Of a stretch of DNA of 25,409 nt, positions 23,826 to 25,409 are shown piece after piece. The notes beneath the pieces are model-generated. The model was given only the letters and a program-made list of their open reading frames with translations. It made no database searches and was not told the DNA's origin. A program made the position numbers and the translations under genes. Within the stretch, counting starts at the first letter, position 1. Each line of letters starts with the position of its first letter. Origin of the DNA: ZC4RG30 sp964456255 (GTDB lineage Bacteria; Pseudomonadota; Gammaproteobacteria; Steroidobacterales; Steroidobacteraceae); assembly GCA_964456255.1 (NCBI GenBank), contig CAYWDZ010000016.1, positions 1 to 25,409 of the forward strand, given 5' to 3'.

Positions 23826-25157
23826 ATGGATCCTGAAACGAGGCCTCTGCGCGAGTCGGCGACCGCTCCGCACGATCCAGCCAGTCTCTACCGGCGCACG
23901 GCGTGGCGACTGTTGCTGCCGATTGCAGTACTGACGTTCATCAACTCGATCGACCGGATGAACGTCAGTTTCGCCGGGCAGCAGTTGTCGCAGGACACTG
24001 GCATGTCGCCGACGACCTTTGGCCTGGGCGTCAGCACGTTCTTCGTCGCGTACCTGTTGTTCCAGTATCCGCATGCGCTGCTGCTGCGGCGCATGGGCAT
24101 CCGCGCCTGGCTGCTGTCGTCGATGATCGTCTGGGGCATCGCCGGCGTGCTCATGTCACGCGTGCAGGACAGCAACGACTTCCTGTTCGCCCGCTTCCTG
24201 CTGGGCACGGCCGAGGCCGGATTTGCCCCCGGCATGACCTGGTATATCAGCCAGTGGACGCTGCGCGCCACGCGCGCGCGGGCGATGGCCGTGGCGTTGT
24301 CGGCCGTACCTTTCTCACTGGTGGTCGGCGGACCACTGTGCGGCTGGCTGCTGGGCATGAGCAATCCACTCGGCATTGCAGAGTGGCGCTGGATGTTTCT
24401 GGTGTCCGCCATTCCCAACTTCGTGTTCGCCCTGATCGCGGCCGCCTATTTCGTCGACCGGCCGTCGCGGGCACGCTGGCTTTCGGCGGCAGATGGACAG
24501 CGCCTGGAGGCCGCCATTGCCGCCGAGGCTGATCGCGATTCGGCACAGCAGATTTCACTGGCCGTACTGCTGCGCGACGGGCGGATCTGGCTGTGCTGCG
24601 CGGTGTGGTTCCTGGTCATGACCGGCTCCTATGCACTGGTCTACTGGCTGCCCCAGATCGTGCGACAACTGGCGCTTGCGCAGAGCGAGCTGCTCATCGG
24701 CACATTGAGCGCGCTGCCGCAGGCAGCGCTGGTGGCCGGGCTGTTCCTGAATGCGCGCCACTCCGATCGCAGCGGCGAGCGCCTGCGGCATACGGCGATT
24801 GGTGCCTTGCTCGCGGGCATCGCGCTCATCGTCGCCGTCATCCTGCCGGTCGGTGCCAGTGTGCTGGCACTGCTGGTGGTGGCAGGCTTCGGCATCGGCG
24901 CCACGCAGGGTGTGTTCTGGGCCCTGCCACCGGCACTGGGCATTGGTGGCGGGCAGGTGCCGGTCGGTGTGATCGCCGCCATCAGCATGGCTGGCACCGC
25001 CGGCGGGATCGCGGGCCCTTCCATGCTGGGCCGGCTGCTCGACGCTACCGGCAGTCACATGGCAGGCATCATGGTGCTGGCGGTATTCCTGCTCGCAGCG
25101 GCCATATTGCTGATCTGGTTCCAGACGACGCGGACCCCGGAGAGAAGTGGTGCCTGA
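23826..25157 (+). CDS. MFS transporter, anion:cation symporter (ACS)-like
   Basis: The 443-residue membrane protein has about twelve transmembrane segments. Its N-terminal half carries ACS-family-type features: LTFINSIDRMNVSFAG at the end of helix 1, STFFVAYLLFQYPHALLLRRMGIR (helix 2 and the loop 2-3 motif), and FLLGTAEAGFAPGMTWYISQW in helices 4-5. Members usually take up organic anions such as phthalate, tartrate, galactarate or other carboxylates with protons. A central cytoplasmic loop (WLSAADGQRLEAAIAAEADRD) separates the two six-helix bundles. The ATG at 23826 is chosen because the upstream open frame does not resemble the family; no strong Shine-Dalgarno is seen. The downstream DUF3237 gene overlaps its end, suggesting a shared transcript and a role in uptake of an organic acid. 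Confidence 0.88.
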   Translation: MDPETRPLRESATAPHDPASLYRRTAWRLLLPIAVLTFINSIDRMNVSFAGQQLSQDTGMSPTTFGLGVSTFFVAYLLFQYPHALLLRRMGIRAWLLSSMIVWGIAGVLMSRVQDSNDFLFARFLLGTAEAGFAPGMTWYISQWTLRATRARAMAVALSAVPFSLVVGGPLCGWLLGMSNPLGIAEWRWMFLVSAIPNFVFALIAAAYFVDRPSRARWLSAADGQRLEAAIAAEADRDSAQQISLAVLLRDGRIWLCCAVWFLVMTGSYALVYWLPQIVRQLALAQSELLIGTLSALPQAALVAGLFLNARHSDRSGERLRHTAIGALLAGIALIVAVILPVGASVLALLVVAGFGIGATQGVFWALPPALGIGGGQVPVGVIAAISMAGTAGGIAGPSMLGRLLDATGSHMAGIMVLAVFLLAAAILLIWFQTTRTPERSGA

Positions 25158-25409
25158 TCAATCCGCGACAACCGACATGACGCCGCCAGGCCTCGAGTTC
25201 GCCTTCCGCATCACGTTGCGATTCGATGCCGGTCCGCGGTTGCGCTTCGAACCGGCATTCAAGGCGGGCCGGCGCGGCTTCGTGGCCGTGCAGGGTGGCG
25301 AGATTTCCGGACCGCGGCTGCAAGGCAGGGTTCTGCCCCGTTCGGGCGGCGACTGGCCGCTGTTCTGGCCGGGCGGACTGGTGGACTTCGAGGCGCACTA
25401 CCAGCTCGA
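25150..25409 (+). CDS. DUF3237-family protein, 5' part (cut by window end)
   Basis: The frame starting at GTG 25150 (a tandem GTG is at 25147) stays open to the window end, giving 86 complete codons. It contains LEFAFRITLRFDAG, RRGFVAVQGGEISGPRLQGRVLPRSGGDW and LVDFEAHYQL, which match the beginning of the DUF3237 family of small beta-barrel proteins of unknown function. The start is supported by GGAGAGA at 25139-25145 and gives an 8-bp overlap with the MFS stop; ATG 25177 is the alternative but has no Shine-Dalgarno. DUF3237 genes are often found beside catabolic transporters and hydrolases, consistent with a small catabolic operon here. The C-terminal half is outside the window. Confidence 0.82.
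   Translation, partial: MPDQSATTDMTPPGLEFAFRITLRFDAGPRLRFEPAFKAGRRGFVAVQGGEISGPRLQGRVLPRSGGDWPLFWPGGLVDFEAHYQL

Overview
The window reads as a high-GC proteobacterial chromosome segment, most likely a gammaproteobacterium of the Xanthomonadales/Nevskiales/Steroidobacter type. This is an inference from gene content and protein style (fused CysG, 264-residue ThyA, Xanthomonas-like CysK loop, C5-pathway heme genes), not a phylogenetic result. Genes are tightly packed, with 4-bp ATGA/GTGA overlaps and three convergent gene pairs whose stop codons overlap. A run of exactly 100 N at 8612-8711 marks an assembly join of unknown true length. I see no tRNA, rRNA, insertion sequence, CRISPR array or phage gene.

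Layout. Positions 1-472 hold the 3' end of a kynurenine 3-monooxygenase gene. Facing it (2478-469, minus) is an exported protein with three tandem SnoaL/NTF2-like domains. A minus-strand housekeeping operon follows, in transcription order rlmI, lgt, thyA, a SET-domain methyltransferase gene, folA (6458 to 2547). ThyA and FolA form the thymidylate/folate cycle; the SET gene is wedged between them by overlaps or near-overlaps. Divergent from rlmI is a DUF255 thioredoxin-domain protein (6494-8593), then the N gap.

Positions 8814-16032 hold the most unusual part: five co-directional genes for predicted exported proteins. They are a PSD/PSCyt-type c-type cytochrome protein (DUF1587/1595/1592/1588/1585), a Tat-exported DUF1552 (HXXSHH) protein, an ankyrin-repeat protein with a long Gly/Pro/Ala insert, a Tat-exported metallo-beta-lactamase-fold protein that has lost most metal ligands, and a small SnoaL-like protein. 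A deoxyinosine DNA glycosylase gene follows 5 bp later. The set looks like a periplasmic redox or oxidative module of unknown substrate.

Positions 16529-19663 (minus) carry cysH-cysG-cysK for sulfate assimilation (APS reductase, siroheme synthase, cysteine synthase). They are divergent from hemB-hemL (19765-22004), which make and use 5-aminolevulinate; siroheme and heme share the uroporphyrinogen III precursor, so the two blocks are metabolically linked. A two-gene ABC exporter-like unit (23622-22001, minus) faces hemL. A 203-bp divergent region with an operator-like palindrome separates it from an MFS transporter (23826-25157), followed by an overlapping DUF3237 gene cut by the window end.
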